A DNA stretch of 64,000 nt. It comes from Deroplatys truncata (Eukaryota; Arthropoda; Insecta; Mantodea; Mantidae). The position numbers and the translations under genes are program-made. The notes beneath the pieces are model-generated. The model was not told where the DNA came from and ran no database searches. It was given only the letters and a program-made list of their open reading frames with translations. The DNA lies in assembly GCA_030765065.1 (NCBI GenBank), contig CM060980.1, positions 64,712,364 through 64,776,363 of the forward strand, read 5' to 3'. Below, one piece after another: positions 47,778-59,917 of this stretch (positions are counted from its first letter, which is position 1; each line of letters begins with the position of its first letter).

Positions 47778-47780
<3 letters not shown>

Positions 47781-48260
47781 TTTCCGAAGAAACTTTTATT
47801 GGAAAAATAATATTTGTCCATTTATAGTCGCCGTATAGCACTGAAGAAGCAAAATAAAGTCCTAATGGGAAAGCCGATGGAGGGCGCACCCCTCAGGGCA
47901 AAGTTCGCAGTGATCCTAGTAAAAGTTGATGCTTCCAATCACCGAGCCACAGGCTGGAGATACAAGTAACAGCCGATGTGCATGTCTCTCGATAACGACG
48001 CTTGTTACACCTTAATGACATGGACAGCGCGTTCCTCGCCATCTTTATCAGTTTCCTCTCTACAATAGTTTTTCGACGGCTGACTGATTTATGACAAGAG
48101 ATTTACGCGCTGATTTAACGAAGTCATCGTGGTTACTGCTATGCTGATGTCAGGCTGGCTACAGAGAGTGAAGACAAAGCAATAACTGTTTATGACAGAG
48201 CCAGTCCATCTTTTAGCTCAACGTGATGCCCCCAAGCAATACTATTTAGGAGTTGTCCTC
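47778..48260. other. GC-richer stretch, possible regulatory DNA
   Basis: About 47,880-48,180 is repeat-free and complex, with CTTTATCAG, TGATTTATGAC and GATTTACGCGC words. No open frame. Candidate non-coding element, low confidence. Confidence 0.3.
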
Positions 48261-48317
48261 CCAGATAAGTTGTGTTCATCAGTAACAGAAATGCGTATCC
48301 GTTGAGTTGTCCATCCA

Positions 48318-48560
48318 TCGCGCCGGCCACTTCTGACCATGTTTTATTTCGTGGTATCCCCGGGTCGATAGGCGAATGCTGGGGTGTTTCCCTTCTGCCA
48401 CGAATGTCCTTTCCACCATTTTCTTTCATCCGGTTTACCTCATCTGCTTCAGGACGTAGGATCAGGCAGCGCCAGCAGGACATTGAATTTTACGATATGG
48501 AAAGATTTCTCCCTGACACTTGGCGTGACTGCTGGGGCCCCCTTCTTTCCTGGACCGTCT
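48318..48560 (+). mobile_element. SINE body fragment, family S1
   Basis: CCCCGGGTCGATAGGCGAAT and GCTGGGG, then TTTCCACCATTTTCTTTC, parallel the S1 body in the 53.3-53.7 kb copy (CCCCGGATCTCTAGGCGAAT, GCTGGGA, CACCATTTC). The tRNA head is missing. GC-rich sequence continues to about 48,790 and may be the rest of the element. A 183-codon open frame across it is not considered a gene. Confidence 0.5.
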
Positions 48561-48839
48561 CGTCTACACTCGGGACTCCCAGGTTGCGGGTCACTAAGGC
48601 AAGGCTACCCGGCGTCAGGATCGGTGTCATGTCTTTAGGGACCCCATCCTTGTTAGCGAAGTCATCGTCCGGATCTGGATGCCCTCCGGCTCTCCTCCTC
48701 AACCCTTCCTCCAAGGGGTCAGGTCGGAAGAACAATGGAACCACTATGGGCGTTGCTGTGCTCCAGTTACTGGAGGCCCTCGGTCTGACTACTTTTAACT
48801 TACAGCTGTCATCCAAGAAATAGTTCTAAAGCTTGTTCT

Positions 48840-49870
48840 TGTGCAGCTACCACGTATCCACTCTAGAATTGATTTTAAATTGTATGTATCTAGATAGAAG
48901 AACTGTTTTGAGTGAGATATATGGCAGAGATTGTTATGAATGGTTATTAAGTTATGTAAGTACTAAACTACAGAGTTTGTATTTTTTCAGCAGGTTGTAA
49001 TGGATTGAAATTTGTTTTTTATTTTTAGTAGTTTACTATCAAAATATTAGTGGTAACCAAGCTGACAATAATGCACGAGGATGGAAGAAAGCGATCATTA
49101 ATCCGAGTTATATACTAGTATTTCAAATGTTTCCAAATTATCAAAATAACAAAATGTGTGAAAGTAATAAAAGTGGTGTTCTTATGGTTTGAGAACCGGG
49201 GCAAAGTGCATCATGATAGACGTAATTAAACAGTGGAATGGATAAAAACAATCAGAGCTAAAACTAGAGTTATGAAGTCTAAACTGAAAACTAATTAACC
49301 CTGAACCATCCCAAGAACATTGTCCTTTGCGCAGGACCACTTAACATCAGATAATTCTTTTTGATATCTGTTCCGTATTTCCGTATTTAAACGAAATTAC
49401 ACATATGCTCTACCAGATTTTTAGATTCTGGAGAATATAAGTCTATTGGAACTGGAACATTTTCATTTAATATTTTGGTATTGAGCACGTCTCTTTAGTA
49501 ACATGTGGTAAAATGTTTATCTCCCATTACTCGTTACTGCGGATCAGTAATCACTCGGTATTTCTGGAGCTTACGTATCGCTTCTGTTGTTTGTTTTTGT
49601 TTTTTTGATGCTTCAGATGAAGGTGTAACGTTTAGTTTGAAGCTGCGTAGGTTTTCTTGTATTCATCAAGTCTCTCAATTAGCTTGTAATCGGGAGTAAA
49701 ATGATATTATAAAGCATCTTAGTTACCATATTAGTGGAGACATAAAAGCTTTCTGAGGCAAATTATGAATGAAATTTGGTAAAACATTACTTTAAATTTT
49801 TTGTTTTTTGAATTGTTATCATACTTTATAACTTTAATTCCATGTTAAACATTTGGGTTTTAATATCAAC
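48840..49870. other. AT-rich intergenic DNA
   Basis: Nothing recognisable on either strand. Confidence 0.6.
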
Positions 49871-50277
49871 TATTTTAAAGCCGTGGCGGCGCCGTGGCCG
49901 AGTGGTTAGACCGCTCGCCTTCCACCGAGGCGGCCCAGGTTCAATCCCAGGGACCTGCATGTGGGATTTGTGGTGGACGAAGCGGCGTCTGGGCGGGTTT
50001 TCTCCGGGTTCTCCGGTTTCCCCCGCCATTCATTCCACCAACTGCTCCACCATCACCTTTCCTTTCATCCATTTCACCAACATTTCGTTTCATCTACTTC
50101 CTTCATCCCATACCAGGCATCGGGCTGATCATCCATCCTGGCTGTTCTGTCTGATCCATGAGTGTCTGCTCCTCGACGGGCCTCTGACCCCAGGCACCCG
50201 CCTGTAAGTCCTGGGGGGTGTAAGTCCTACATAAGAGGAGTGTAAACAGATAATGAATGAATGAATATTTTAAAGCC
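49871..50277 (+). mobile_element. Full-length tRNA-headed SINE, family S1, with 12-bp target duplication
   Basis: TATTTTAAAGCC at 49,871-49,882 and 50,266-50,277 brackets a 383-bp element. The head reads GCCGTGGCCGAGTGGTTAGA (A box) and GGTTCAATCCC (B box). The body has GGGTTTTCTCCGGGTTCTCC and CAGGCATCGGGCTGATCATC, then TAAGTCCT-containing sequence, and it ends in (TGAA)n. A perfect duplication and intact promoter boxes make it the youngest-looking SINE here. SINEs are transcribed by RNA polymerase III and mobilised by a partner LINE; the (TGAA)n tail suggests what that partner recognises. Confidence 0.92.
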
Positions 50278-53040
50278 ATAAATGGCTATTTAATTGATCT
50301 GTACAATTTATGTAAAGCACAGCATTAAACTTAAAACTAAATTTTTCTCAATTCCTGCTTTTCAGCGCTGTTCAAATGCTCCTTGGGCCGCAGTTTATAA
50401 ATTATGAAATTAAAATTTGCAGAAGAGCTTTAGAAACTATGGATTTAAAATTAAAATGCACTGGTTAAAATAGTAAATAGTTCAGTTGAAGTTAATATTA
50501 TCCATAACTCACATTGTAAAAGTTGAAAGAATCAATAATATATATACAGCAATTTTTTTCTCCTGAACTAATTTAAATTAAGAAATACCTGCACAACAAT
50601 TTATATATCTTAGTAAACTAAACTGAAATTAAAATTTGGGAACGATACGATAAACTGTATTGCATATTACCATACCAAAAGTGATTAATTGTGAATAAAA
50701 CAATATCTTAACGTTTCAATATAGCTCATTAAAATTGTGTATGCACTATTTGTTTTGTGATCTGAGTATATGATTAAAAAGTCAAAGCAATCATAAGAAA
50801 ATTTGATTTTTCGATTTTCACAGGTGCATTGGCTTAAGATGTGTAATGGATGAGCTACTAACCACACGGTTTCAGGAACTATATAACAACAATTAGAATG
50901 AAACACCTACATAAGAATTATTTTTATCACAACCGCTGCATTCTTGAGCTCTATCCGTCAACAACGTCGTAAATGGATACAGTTTTGTGCAATATTTGAT
51001 ATACTCATATTTCAATAATTTCGGGAAAAGTTGACCTATCCTTAAACAAAACAGCGGATTTCTGACGGACAAGCTGCTAGAACGTAAACCACATACGTAA
51101 TAAACTCTAGCCATGCAGTCCTACAGGAACATATGGAAGATGTAGCAGAGGTACTAAAAGAATGAGTTTGACAATAATGTTCGTAATTTGCCCATCTTGC
51201 AGCAGAGTTTACGGTGAATTCAACGCGTGTATAGAAGAGCAATCTACTTGTAATAATCTGGTCAACATTGGCGTACAGGTATCTTGTCCGCAAACCATCT
51301 GCTTCAGATAATCTACATCTTAAATTATTTGCCTTCCAGTCCGTCCAATTATTTCCTTTGACGTATGCTTCTTTTATTTAAAATCAGTACAGGGAGATTT
51401 TGGGTAGCCAAGCACGTCTCTTTACAAAAGAGGTTGTTGCTTTAAGGAGCATTTAAATTACAACTAGAATCAAACTTAGCTCCGAGAGATAGCTACACTC
51501 ACTTGTCATCGGATACGAATCTCTCTGTCCCGATTAGGAGGCGTGAAAATTGCAGACTGACTCGGCTGCTGCAGGATAAATCAGATATTCAGCTTCGATT
51601 TAGACAAATCTGCTTTGGTTCTAATTTACACGCATGACGTATGGGACTGGATGCCCACGCAAGGCTATCCATGTCGAGAGACAGTCTTATAAGGCAGTTT
51701 AAGAGTTGTGGCACTAGCATACTGAAAATAGTCTATGTCCCTGTTTCAAGGTTGTCGGGTTGAGAATCAGTGGCCGAAGTGGTGAGGAATACCTGGTTTT
51801 AAATTTTTTCTGTTAGGACCTAACCTTGTCTAAGGTGCGTTCAATCTATTAAACTGAAACCAGAGTTTATTGAACTAGCTCTGAAGCAATAAATCAAGTG
51901 TCGCTGACTTTTAATTTCCGTGTGTAATGTAGGAAAACTTGCCCTGATAATTACCTTAGAAAATACCTGTTATATTTGCCTTTTGGTGTAACTCCATACA
52001 ATTACTACAGAGTTTGTCTGGTGATGCTTCAGCAGAAGCTGAACATACAATACAGCATTTCTCTTTACTTAGCTGGTTTTAAAGATCTAAATCCCTTTAA
52101 AGTAGCCGAAAAATGTTGCTACTTAAATTACTAGCAATTTCATCATTTTCACATACAGTGATAGATGTTTAGCTAAAACAGCTATTTTCATTCGTTTTTG
52201 GTTGCTAAAATACCAAATTCCATATCATAAACAATATCTGATAAAAATTTGTTCACAGTACTTATGTTAAGCTTTGCTTACTCTTTGTAATAGTTTATGA
52301 AAGCTATCTCATCCGTTTTGCTTTTTATAAATTGTTTTTCTACGTGAGGGACAGAAAGGAGGCGCAAATTAAGTCGCTTGTGCACATAAGGAATCCATGA
52401 AATTTAATGCTTCTACAAATCATATAGGAAAAGAAATAAAGCGGAGTGCATGGAATCATGCCGATGTAAAGCAAAGTGGTTTTTGTTGGTAAGGAAATAC
52501 TAAACCGCCGCTGCCACATCCAGTTATCATCCCTTACCTGGTTTTAGCACTTCACTTAATGTTTGTCTTACTCCTCCCCCCTTTTCCTTCACTCCTGAGC
52601 CTGAAACCTAACTGTTTTCTTAGGTTCAATTTTGAATGACAGACATTTGACATCCAACCATTACGAAACGGACTCATCCAGGGCTGGTGTGAACCATCAT
52701 TGTGAAGCATGCCTTCCAGCCATTCGGTGAACTGTTTCCGTACTCCTCCCCTTTCAGCGCTCACCTAGCCTGCGGTGAGACCAGATGTTAATGCGCGTGT
52801 GTTGGACTTGAATTCAAACCAACCCAGGGCTGGTGTAGAACACAGATAATAAGGAGATTCTGCCAACATTAAATACCAAAAACACTATTAGAAACCAGAA
52901 CGATTAACACGTTTCCGTGTACTGGACTCTACGTGATTAGTGCCAAAGTGGTGGTGAAAATAAATAAGCACGCATTGTTTCAGTTTTCTTAAAATTCATT
53001 TTTGATAAAACCATTTATAACCTCTATTTTAATTGTTTTT
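50278..53040. other. Intergenic DNA with two unexplained patches
   Basis: Mostly AT-rich with no gene. About 51,480-51,760 is more complex and may be regulatory. At 52,500-52,860 the 13-mer CCAGGGCTGGTGT occurs twice, near 52,678 and 52,825, within a GC-richer block that does not match the SINEs here. Confidence 0.45.
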
Positions 53041-53289
53041 TCATTTATACAGCGAGTGGTTAGTTCTTCTTAGCTGCGAATTCTAGACAGATAGTCAACT
53101 TTTACGACGCGCAGTATGATGTATGACCAGGAGCGGAGGGAGACTTGGCACCTCAGCCTAAGGAGATCTTTTGTGTCTAGGCCCCTAGACACTGTGCGCT
53201 CCCGGGAGGGAAGGATGAGGTGAAGTGAGAGGAGACAAGAAGGCGGCCGGATCAGGAGATACGACAAAGCAGAGGGCAGGGTCCCTACA

Positions 53290-53697
53290 TATTCCAAGTT
53301 AACATCCTCCGGTGACAGCTAGTACAACCGGCTCCCCTCCCGTCCTGCAGGCTTACGCATCTCACTGTGGGGCTCGGAACTCCGACACTGCCCCCATTCC
53401 GGGGACGAAGTGTTTCAGAGAGCATCGTTTTCCCTGTCATGTAACGCCAAGATTCTCGCCGACACTTGCAACCCTGAAACAACCAAGCACATGAAAGGTG
53501 AAGTGAAATGAGAAAGGAGGTGAAATGGTGGGATAGGAAATTGGGGAATATAATTAACATTCCCAGCATTCGCCTAGAGATCCGGGGAAACCCCCGAAAA
53601 ACCCATGGATGAGGAAGGTCGGCCACAGAAATCGAACCCACTATCTCCCGAATTCGAGTCAAACGCGCTACCACTTGCGCACCTCTCTCGGTTCATC
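53290..53697 (-). mobile_element. tRNA-headed SINE, family S1
   Basis: In reverse complement the head reads GTGCGCAAGTGGTAGCGCGT (A box) and GTGGGTTCGATTT (B box), followed by GGGTTTTTCGGGGGTTTCCC and AGGCGAATGCTGGGAATGTT. The body is shared with the 21.0 and 48.3 kb fragments. The 3' end is not delimited and GC-rich sequence continues to about 53,070. The antisense and sense open frames across it come from GC content, not from a gene. Confidence 0.7.
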
Positions 53698-54329
53698 GCG
53701 CAGTAAACTGTAGTACTGAGTATAGCGTAACATCATAGAGCACATATTTCTAGGAATATTCCATGTGATTGTAAATATATGAACAGAAAATTCTTTTACA
53801 CTTATTTTTTCACGCTAGTCGTATATCTCTAATATCTGACTGAGATTACTGAAGGTGTTCTGGTATACTTGAATTGGATGAAAAGATTTAATACGGTAAG
53901 ACTATCAGCACGTAGAGCCCAAGATCGTAGTTCAAATCCCGACCGTGGAATTTAATTTAAGTACGATTTAGCTTTCTAATCCTATCAAATATTCTGAAAA
54001 ATACTGAAGTGACAAAACTGTCCAAAGCAACCAAGTTAAACACATTTCGGAATCCATATTTTCCATACCATTACCCAAAGAACAATCCTAGCTGTGTTCT
54101 TCATAGACCCGTAGTTCTATTTTACGTTGTTTATCACATTACATTGTTTACATTCACAGAAAGACCTTAATCCCCATTAGCAAAAAGTTCTTAATCAGGG
54201 AATATAAATTCAAATGCGTATGTCACTTAACTTCATTAAATTGGTAGTTTTCGTTTATTTGAAACCTGACTTGCATTGCTTAAAAAGACGCATGTTCGAT
54301 ATTATATTACACTACAAAAAATCTTTAGC
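53698..54329. other. Intergenic DNA with a weak tRNA-like remnant
   Basis: Around 53,905-53,955 TATCAGCACGTAGAGCC and AGTTCAAATCCC could be the remains of another SINE head. Nothing else recognisable. Confidence 0.4.
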
Positions 54330-54450
54330 TACACTTTATAGACGAGTTTAAAACTGATGCTTACACACGGAGCAACAAAATACCGGTGTAGGATGTGCTG
54401 TTATAGGAGCAGGAGTATTTATAAGAAGAATAACACCGACCACATTCCTA
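54330..54450 (+). pseudogene. LINE RNase H-like remnant
   Basis: One frame reads FIDEFKTDAYTRSNK and the next GVGCAVIGAGVFIRR, which together recall the YTDGSK... GVG.AV segment at the start of the RNase H domain in insect non-LTR retrotransposons. A frameshift and a TAG separate the two, and the RT domain is absent. The similarity is short, so this is tentative. Confidence 0.35.
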
Positions 54451-54714
54451 AAACCAGTATGTGTAGGTCTTTCATTCAATTTTATTTTCATTTATTTTTG
54501 CTGTAGGTAAATTTATATGCAAAGTATAGTAGCTCGATGCCTACGTTCTCCGCCCCATTTTAGAAGCCACTGAACTGGTCATCTTAGCATGATCTAATGG
54601 TGATTGCTAATGTAATTCTGTAGCAGTAAAAATGTATAACGTGAAATGAAATATTATTTACTTTTAACTGGGTATCGACAGCCGTAAAAACACGCAACAT
54701 TGTTATTTTCAGGG

Positions 54715-54935
54715 ATAATGTTTTTTTGTGGGAGGGGTCCCATGGACCTTCAAGGACCAATTAGCAATCACGATTTTATATTGCTATTAAATTTACACAG
54801 ATTTGCTATCTCACTACAGACTCCAGCGGGGATGGGAAATGATTCTGGCCTAAAAAATTACCATCCTCCACACGGGAATCTACCCGGGTCCTCTGGATTT
54901 GGATTTGCTAACCATCAGATCTCGAAAAGATCGTC
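54715..54935 (-). mobile_element. tRNA-headed SINE, family S4
   Basis: In reverse complement the head reads TCTGATGGTTAGCAAATCC (A-box region) and GGGTAGATTCCCG (B box), and the body GGAGGATGGTAATTTTTTAG and ATTTCCCATCC. This matches the S4 copy at 32.7 kb. No clear target duplication, so an older copy. Confidence 0.65.
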
Positions 54936-55057
54936 GGGATGTGGTTGAATGTGGTTGATATGTAGTTTAAAGCTGTTTCCATTAGTAACATCTGAAGTGG
55001 CATAATATCAGCGGCAAAAACATGTTACAGTTTGCATATAAAGCAATTGTTATTTGA

Positions 55058-55142
55058 AAAGGAAGAACGAAAAATTCAATGCCATCACCGGGATTTGAAT
55101 CAGGGATCTTACGGTTGCCGTCTGGTTGCTATAGCGACCTTT
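55058..55142 (-). mobile_element. tRNA-headed SINE fragment, family S5
   Basis: The reverse complement has a degenerate A box (CGCTATAGCAACCAGACGGC), a B box GATTCAAATCC and then GATGGCATTGAATTTTTCG, as in the 25.65 kb copy. Confidence 0.55.
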
Positions 55143-55171
55143 CCTCCGTTGTCCAACAAGCGGTTTGTGTA

Positions 55172-55383
55172 AGATCATCACCATCATCATCATCTTTCAT
55201 GGTTTAGAACCTTTGGCTTGTTCCGGTCTCTTTATTTAAACTGTTCCGTCCATCTTCTTTTGGGTCTGCCGATGTTTCTTTGGCCTTTTGGTGTAAATCT
55301 TAAAACCAACTTCGTATTACGGTTATCATCCATCCTCTCCACATGTGTTTCCATTTGTTTTGATTTTCTTTAATTCTTTCTAG
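55172..55383 (-). pseudogene. LINE 3' end: RT-protein C-terminus and GAT-type tail
   Basis: On the minus strand one frame reads HVERMDDNRNTKLVLRFTPK then GQRNIGRPKRRWTEQFK and a stop. This is the characteristic C-terminal box (HVERMDD.R..., R.GRPK.RW) of insect non-LTR retrotransposon RT proteins. The preceding LERIKENQNKWK is in another frame, so there is at least one frameshift. A GAT/GGT trinucleotide tail (55,173-55,194 on the + strand as CAT units) ends the element. Everything upstream is missing. It has the same organisation as the LINE end at 41.6-42.0 kb. Confidence 0.7.
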
Positions 55384-55454
55384 TAAGATAGATGGATGTG
55401 TAAGATGTAGAATGTAATTATCGAGGGAGGACACCTCACCACTGCGACCAACTA

Positions 55455-55955
55455 GATCTACTGTGGCTACAACCCCCCCCCCCGAGAAGTAGGGATGAAG
55501 TGACGGAGCCGCAAGAAGTTGCAGGTCCGCTGGCAGACAGGATCCCAGAGACGCACGGAAGTCACTATCATTTCTAGTTCGAAACATCCGCACTCGGCCA
55601 GTAGACGCGGAACCCCGCGAGAGGGCGACGAAGCGACCCTTGACAGGTCAACGCGTCTTGTCGTTGCCGGGGAGAAATATTTTCCAAAGCGCAGCAACCA
55701 TGCCACCTGGCCATTACTAGATGCACTACGGAACTCGGAGACACTTCCTGAAAGTTGAAAGGGAGAAAGATGAAATGACATGAAGTAGGGGAAGGAGATA
55801 TCGTGGTAGAATACACCACAATACCATCCCCTTAGGCGACCAGAGGAAAACCTCGAAAAACCCCATGGTCAGAGCGGGCGGCTACCGGGAGTCGAGCAGG
55901 GGACCTTCCGAATGGGGGCTACAGATATTGCCGTCTGAACCATCCCGTTCGGTCA
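55455..55955 (-). mobile_element. tRNA-headed SINE, family S1-like, GC-rich
   Basis: In reverse complement the head reads GAACGGGATGGTTCAGACGG with a B-box-like GCTCGACTCCC, then GGGGTTTTTCGAGGTTTTCC, as in S1. The long body (CAGGAAGTGTCTCCGAGTTC and beyond) is GC-rich, and a run of ten C lies at about 55,472. Borders are approximate and no duplication was found. Confidence 0.55.
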
Positions 55956-58311
55956 TGGCTTATGTAGAAGAGCAATTAATTTCAATTGTTATTATAACCA
56001 ACAAATAATTGAAGAGACGTGTCAAGAATCTTCGAATATTAAATTAGCTGCCGAGGAGCAGCAAAAGATCGAGTGTCTGTATATGCACTTATTGTTTTTC
56101 AAATAACATAAGGTCAGAAAACATGTTATTTTAACGTTATCATTTTTAAACTGCCTTTCCTCCGGTTTTCATTTGTCGACACATTCTCTTTGTCAAATTA
56201 TTCCACATGATGCACTTTTTGGCATAAATCATATTTTGTATACCTCCGTTTAAATAACAATGTAAAAGAAATTATATGCATTCTTGTTAACGCACCTATT
56301 GTGATTTTATTAAACAATAATATCCATAGTGTAAATTTTTACCCGAAATATTGAAGTCTCATAATTAACGTTTATTTTCTCATAAACGAGTACAATAATA
56401 AAGACTCCATTTCTAAATACTGTTAAAGAGTTTCATCATAAGATATTTAATTTTTCAAAGAATATCTCCAACGGGTAGAGCAATTTTTCAAACAGCAAAA
56501 AAAAAGGGGGGAAATTTTAGAGGTTTCACAGATGTCTATCATTAAACATCGCACATGTAAATCTGTAACTAAACGATTTGGCGATCGTTATCTACCATCC
56601 GAGTTTGAATTTGCTCCTGGATCTTTGTCTGAACAAGGGAAAACTCTGGAAGTACAATTTTCACTGGTACGCAAATCTACCACAAACTCATTCCATATGG
56701 ACACACGCAGGCTTTATACTGTGTGTACCTGCTTAGTGCTCTCGTCTCTTCAGTACTAAATTCTATTTAGATTGCCGTTAACTCCAGATAAAGTATGGGA
56801 ATGACACTAATTTTTCTCACTTCAATGTTTTGCAGAATATCTGTGAAGCTCTTTTGAAAGAATTGCCGACACATAGAAGGCATTAAAAATATGCACTGCT
56901 ACAAAAACTTAATGCGTAGCCATAAGAGTTAACTATTTGGTAGGAATTAATATCAGTCAGCTTCTGTTATTCATACGAACATGTCACTCACTCACTCGTA
57001 TGGGTGGCAAAATAAACACATTCAAAGAAAACTGAAACAAACAACGTGATTTTTTTTACAATCTCAAAATTGCTTTGGCATCAACGTTTATACTTCTCAT
57101 CCTAAGTCACTGCTAGAATATTCAACATCAGTGATGCCCACTTTGTATTTACAGGACTCCGGAGTATGTTATTGAAATCGTATGGAAAGAAACATAAGTG
57201 TTAATAATGCCTCAACACAACTAAAAGAGTTTCCATGAATCTTACATATCACTATGTCCTAAAAATCTTGTCCATATAGAAGAGCGCATAATGAAACGAC
57301 AAAGAACTTCTTCTTCTTGACGCAATCTTCAACTCTTCTCATTCTGCCTTCCTAAGTATTGAAGGAGGTGTAACGTGTTTTAACCGGGTAAGAAATATTA
57401 AGAGTAATTAGGTCAGCATCACGATATCTTCAAAGGGGTGAAACCACATTTAGGTTATTTGCGAGTAATAGCAGCAAACTTGCTAGATTTCTTTTGCTCA
57501 TGATATATTATTTTGATCGGTTCGACTTTATTTTCTAAATTTGATTCAGGACCACCAGTGTGCACCGTCAAATTCTTCTGGAGGGATCTGAAATGTTTTT
57601 GCGTATAGCTGTACAAAGAATTTTTAAAAATGCTAGGATCTTAGTATTGTAATGTACTTGTTGTAGCTACAGTCAAGAAAAACATGACAGTGACAAATAG
57701 AATCCTGGGTGGTTTTGCTGAACTGGGTTAATTGAAAATTCAGCAAGACGAGTTTAAGTTTACATTACATCTGGATATCTGCCAACAATCAAGATGCAAC
57801 TGTCGCCTTAAAAGGCCGGAACTGAGATGTGAGTCTAAAAAACCAAGGCAAACATGCAGCTTAAAGATGCACTAGCGGTATTCAGGAGTACTCGCAGATA
57901 GCGGTAGGTTAACGCATTAGTTTCCAAGACCAAAGATTCAAACATACATCACACGATCATGCTTTTTGTTGCATGTGGAATTTCAAGTGCAATATAGATC
58001 GCAGGAACTCAACACAGTTGGCATGTTCCACAGGGAATAGAATCGGCTACTGAATGTTTACAGAGCAGCAATGGATCTCATGAGATAGATTATTATCCAG
58101 CTGCGAAGTTCTTTCCAGGTTTCCCTCAGTCTTAATTCAGGGAGGTACGCTAAACTTAGGCGTAGAATGTTTGCTTCCTAAATTTCCTTTCCCAAATAGC
58201 ATTTCATTGATATATCACCAGTATCCACCGACTGTGGTGCAATATGTAATAAGGTGTTAAACACTACTAAAAACCCTACTAACGATAAAAAATAAATTGA
58301 GTTTTACTTAT
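55956..58311. other. AT-rich intergenic DNA
   Basis: No gene was recognised. A weak tRNA-like stretch lies at about 57,895-57,950 (GATAGCGGTAGGTTAACGC, AGATTCAAAC). Confidence 0.5.
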
Positions 58312-58566
58312 GGGCGCTCTTTAACTACTGTGGCTCTTAGCGTGCCATGCTATATTTGGAACTGAAACAACTGAAAGATCAGTAATTATGCTCAGAGACA
58401 TCTGGTTCAAGCTCGAGGTTCTTTTACTGAAAAATCTACGACACGAGACCACTGGCTTTACTTCCCTTCCGAAGGAAGCCATCCCAAGAATTTCTACGCC
58501 CGAAAAAATATCCTTCGCCCTCCACCTGGGTTTGAACCCGCGAACTCCCACTAACGACGATCTCTA
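58312..58566 (-). mobile_element. tRNA-derived SINE, family S2
   Basis: In reverse complement it has GTTCGCGGGTTCAAACCC (B box), then ATGGCTTCCTTCGGAAGGGA and AGTAAAGCCAGTGGTC, closely matching the 13.0 kb copy. The A-box end and the hairpin seen there are missing, so it is 5' truncated. Its 5' side abuts an R880 copy in the opposite orientation. Confidence 0.75.
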
Positions 58567-58584
58567 ACGAAACGAATAAGAAAA

Positions 58585-59465
58585 ATCGGATGTGTTACGT
58601 TCCGTGACTTTCTATACCTACTACTGTTTATTTTTATATGACTCCACAAGCAAAGCTTATTTTTCTATCTACATCATGTTGATTGAAATGAATCTTTGCA
58701 GAAATGGTTTCATTACACGTTTCGTTGGAGAAACTAGCGAGATAGAGGAAAAACCGAAGCGATAGTCAAATTTTAAGAGATAGACGTTATTTGTTGGTCT
58801 AGAAATATCACACTCCGTCCATGACATCGCGCGAAACAAGTGAATAATGATAGTACCTGTAAAAAATGATAAAATTCAAGTCAAGTATAACGTATATCCC
58901 GGAAATGGCTAATACTATAAAAGTTATATGAAATAAATTGTGTAGTTTAAAAACATGTACATTGTTAGTGTAGTACTTTTTTCCTTTCTCTTGTGGTTTA
59001 CAAATTGTTCAAAATTATACAATATTCATTCCGAATAAAGGGAGTTCTCAGGCTATTTCCAAAACAATTAAGGTATACATTTTGTTTGGCATGTAAATAT
59101 ATTAAATATATGGGATTTTAATAAAAATAGTTAGAGCTATATCTAACAAAATCGAAAATTTTGAAAAATCTTCCATGTAAAAAATAGTTTGGAATGGGAA
59201 AATTTTCTTGAAAATCTTCGTGTCGCTTCTTTGGAAGATCAACAGCCTAAATACTAAGTTTGGTCTTTATTTGACATTCTGTTTTTGCGATATGCTGTTC
59301 ACGGAAAACACACACACAACATTCCCACATGGATATTTTCTAAAAATGCCTTTTTAGAATTCAGGAGGCTTCCAAGCATGTATTTCTGCTGAAATCTCGA
59401 CATCTAATTTTTGGGTGGAATACAGTACTTCCTCTACTTACTGTAAGTACATAGTAGATAAAGTA
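58585..59465 (+). repeat. R880 interspersed repeat, near-complete copy
   Basis: It begins ATCGGATGTGTTACGTTCCG and ends GTAGATAAAGTA followed by AAAA. The microsatellite is short (ACACACACAACATTCCCACA). Moderately diverged. The 5' hairpin is not well preserved in this copy. Confidence 0.85.
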
Positions 59466-59917
59466 AAAACGTAAGATTGCAGTGTTGCTGACTTTGTAGT
59501 CGTACTAAAAGATGAAATTAACAGTAGGAGCGCTCTCTGCGTTCGTGATTATCGTCTGCGATTCGATTTGGTTTCTTCTTCCTTTAGTTATGCGCTATGC
59601 GCTTAGTGACATTGGCTCTATTATGACTCTTATTTTGGACACGTATACACTTTTGATTTACACTGTATATACACAGACATTTTTGCGCTTATATACAGAT
59701 ATTATGCACAAAAGCATTTTATACAGGCATTAATTGCATACTACCGCTAAGCTTCCAACCTATGTCATTGGCTCATTTTGTCTTTCTGTGAATGCAGGGA
59801 GGAAAACAGGATGTTGAGGCAGTACTTTATATCACAACACTGTGAATGCCAGATTGATTGTAGTGTAAATTAACATTACTGTATGACAATGATTTGAGAT
59901 GTTTGTTAATTATAAGC
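59466..59917. other. AT-rich intergenic DNA
   Basis: No gene recognised; a 73-codon hydrophobic frame at 59,512-59,733 is treated as chance. Confidence 0.5.

Noticed and set aside
48272-48823. 183-codon open frame, the longest in the window
   Set aside because: It overlaps S1 SINE-like sequence, long frames are open on both strands because the block is GC-rich, and no domain is recognisable.
53905-53955. tRNA-like SINE head
   Set aside because: Only a B-box-like motif is clear; no A box, body or duplication could be shown. The same holds for about 57,895-57,950.
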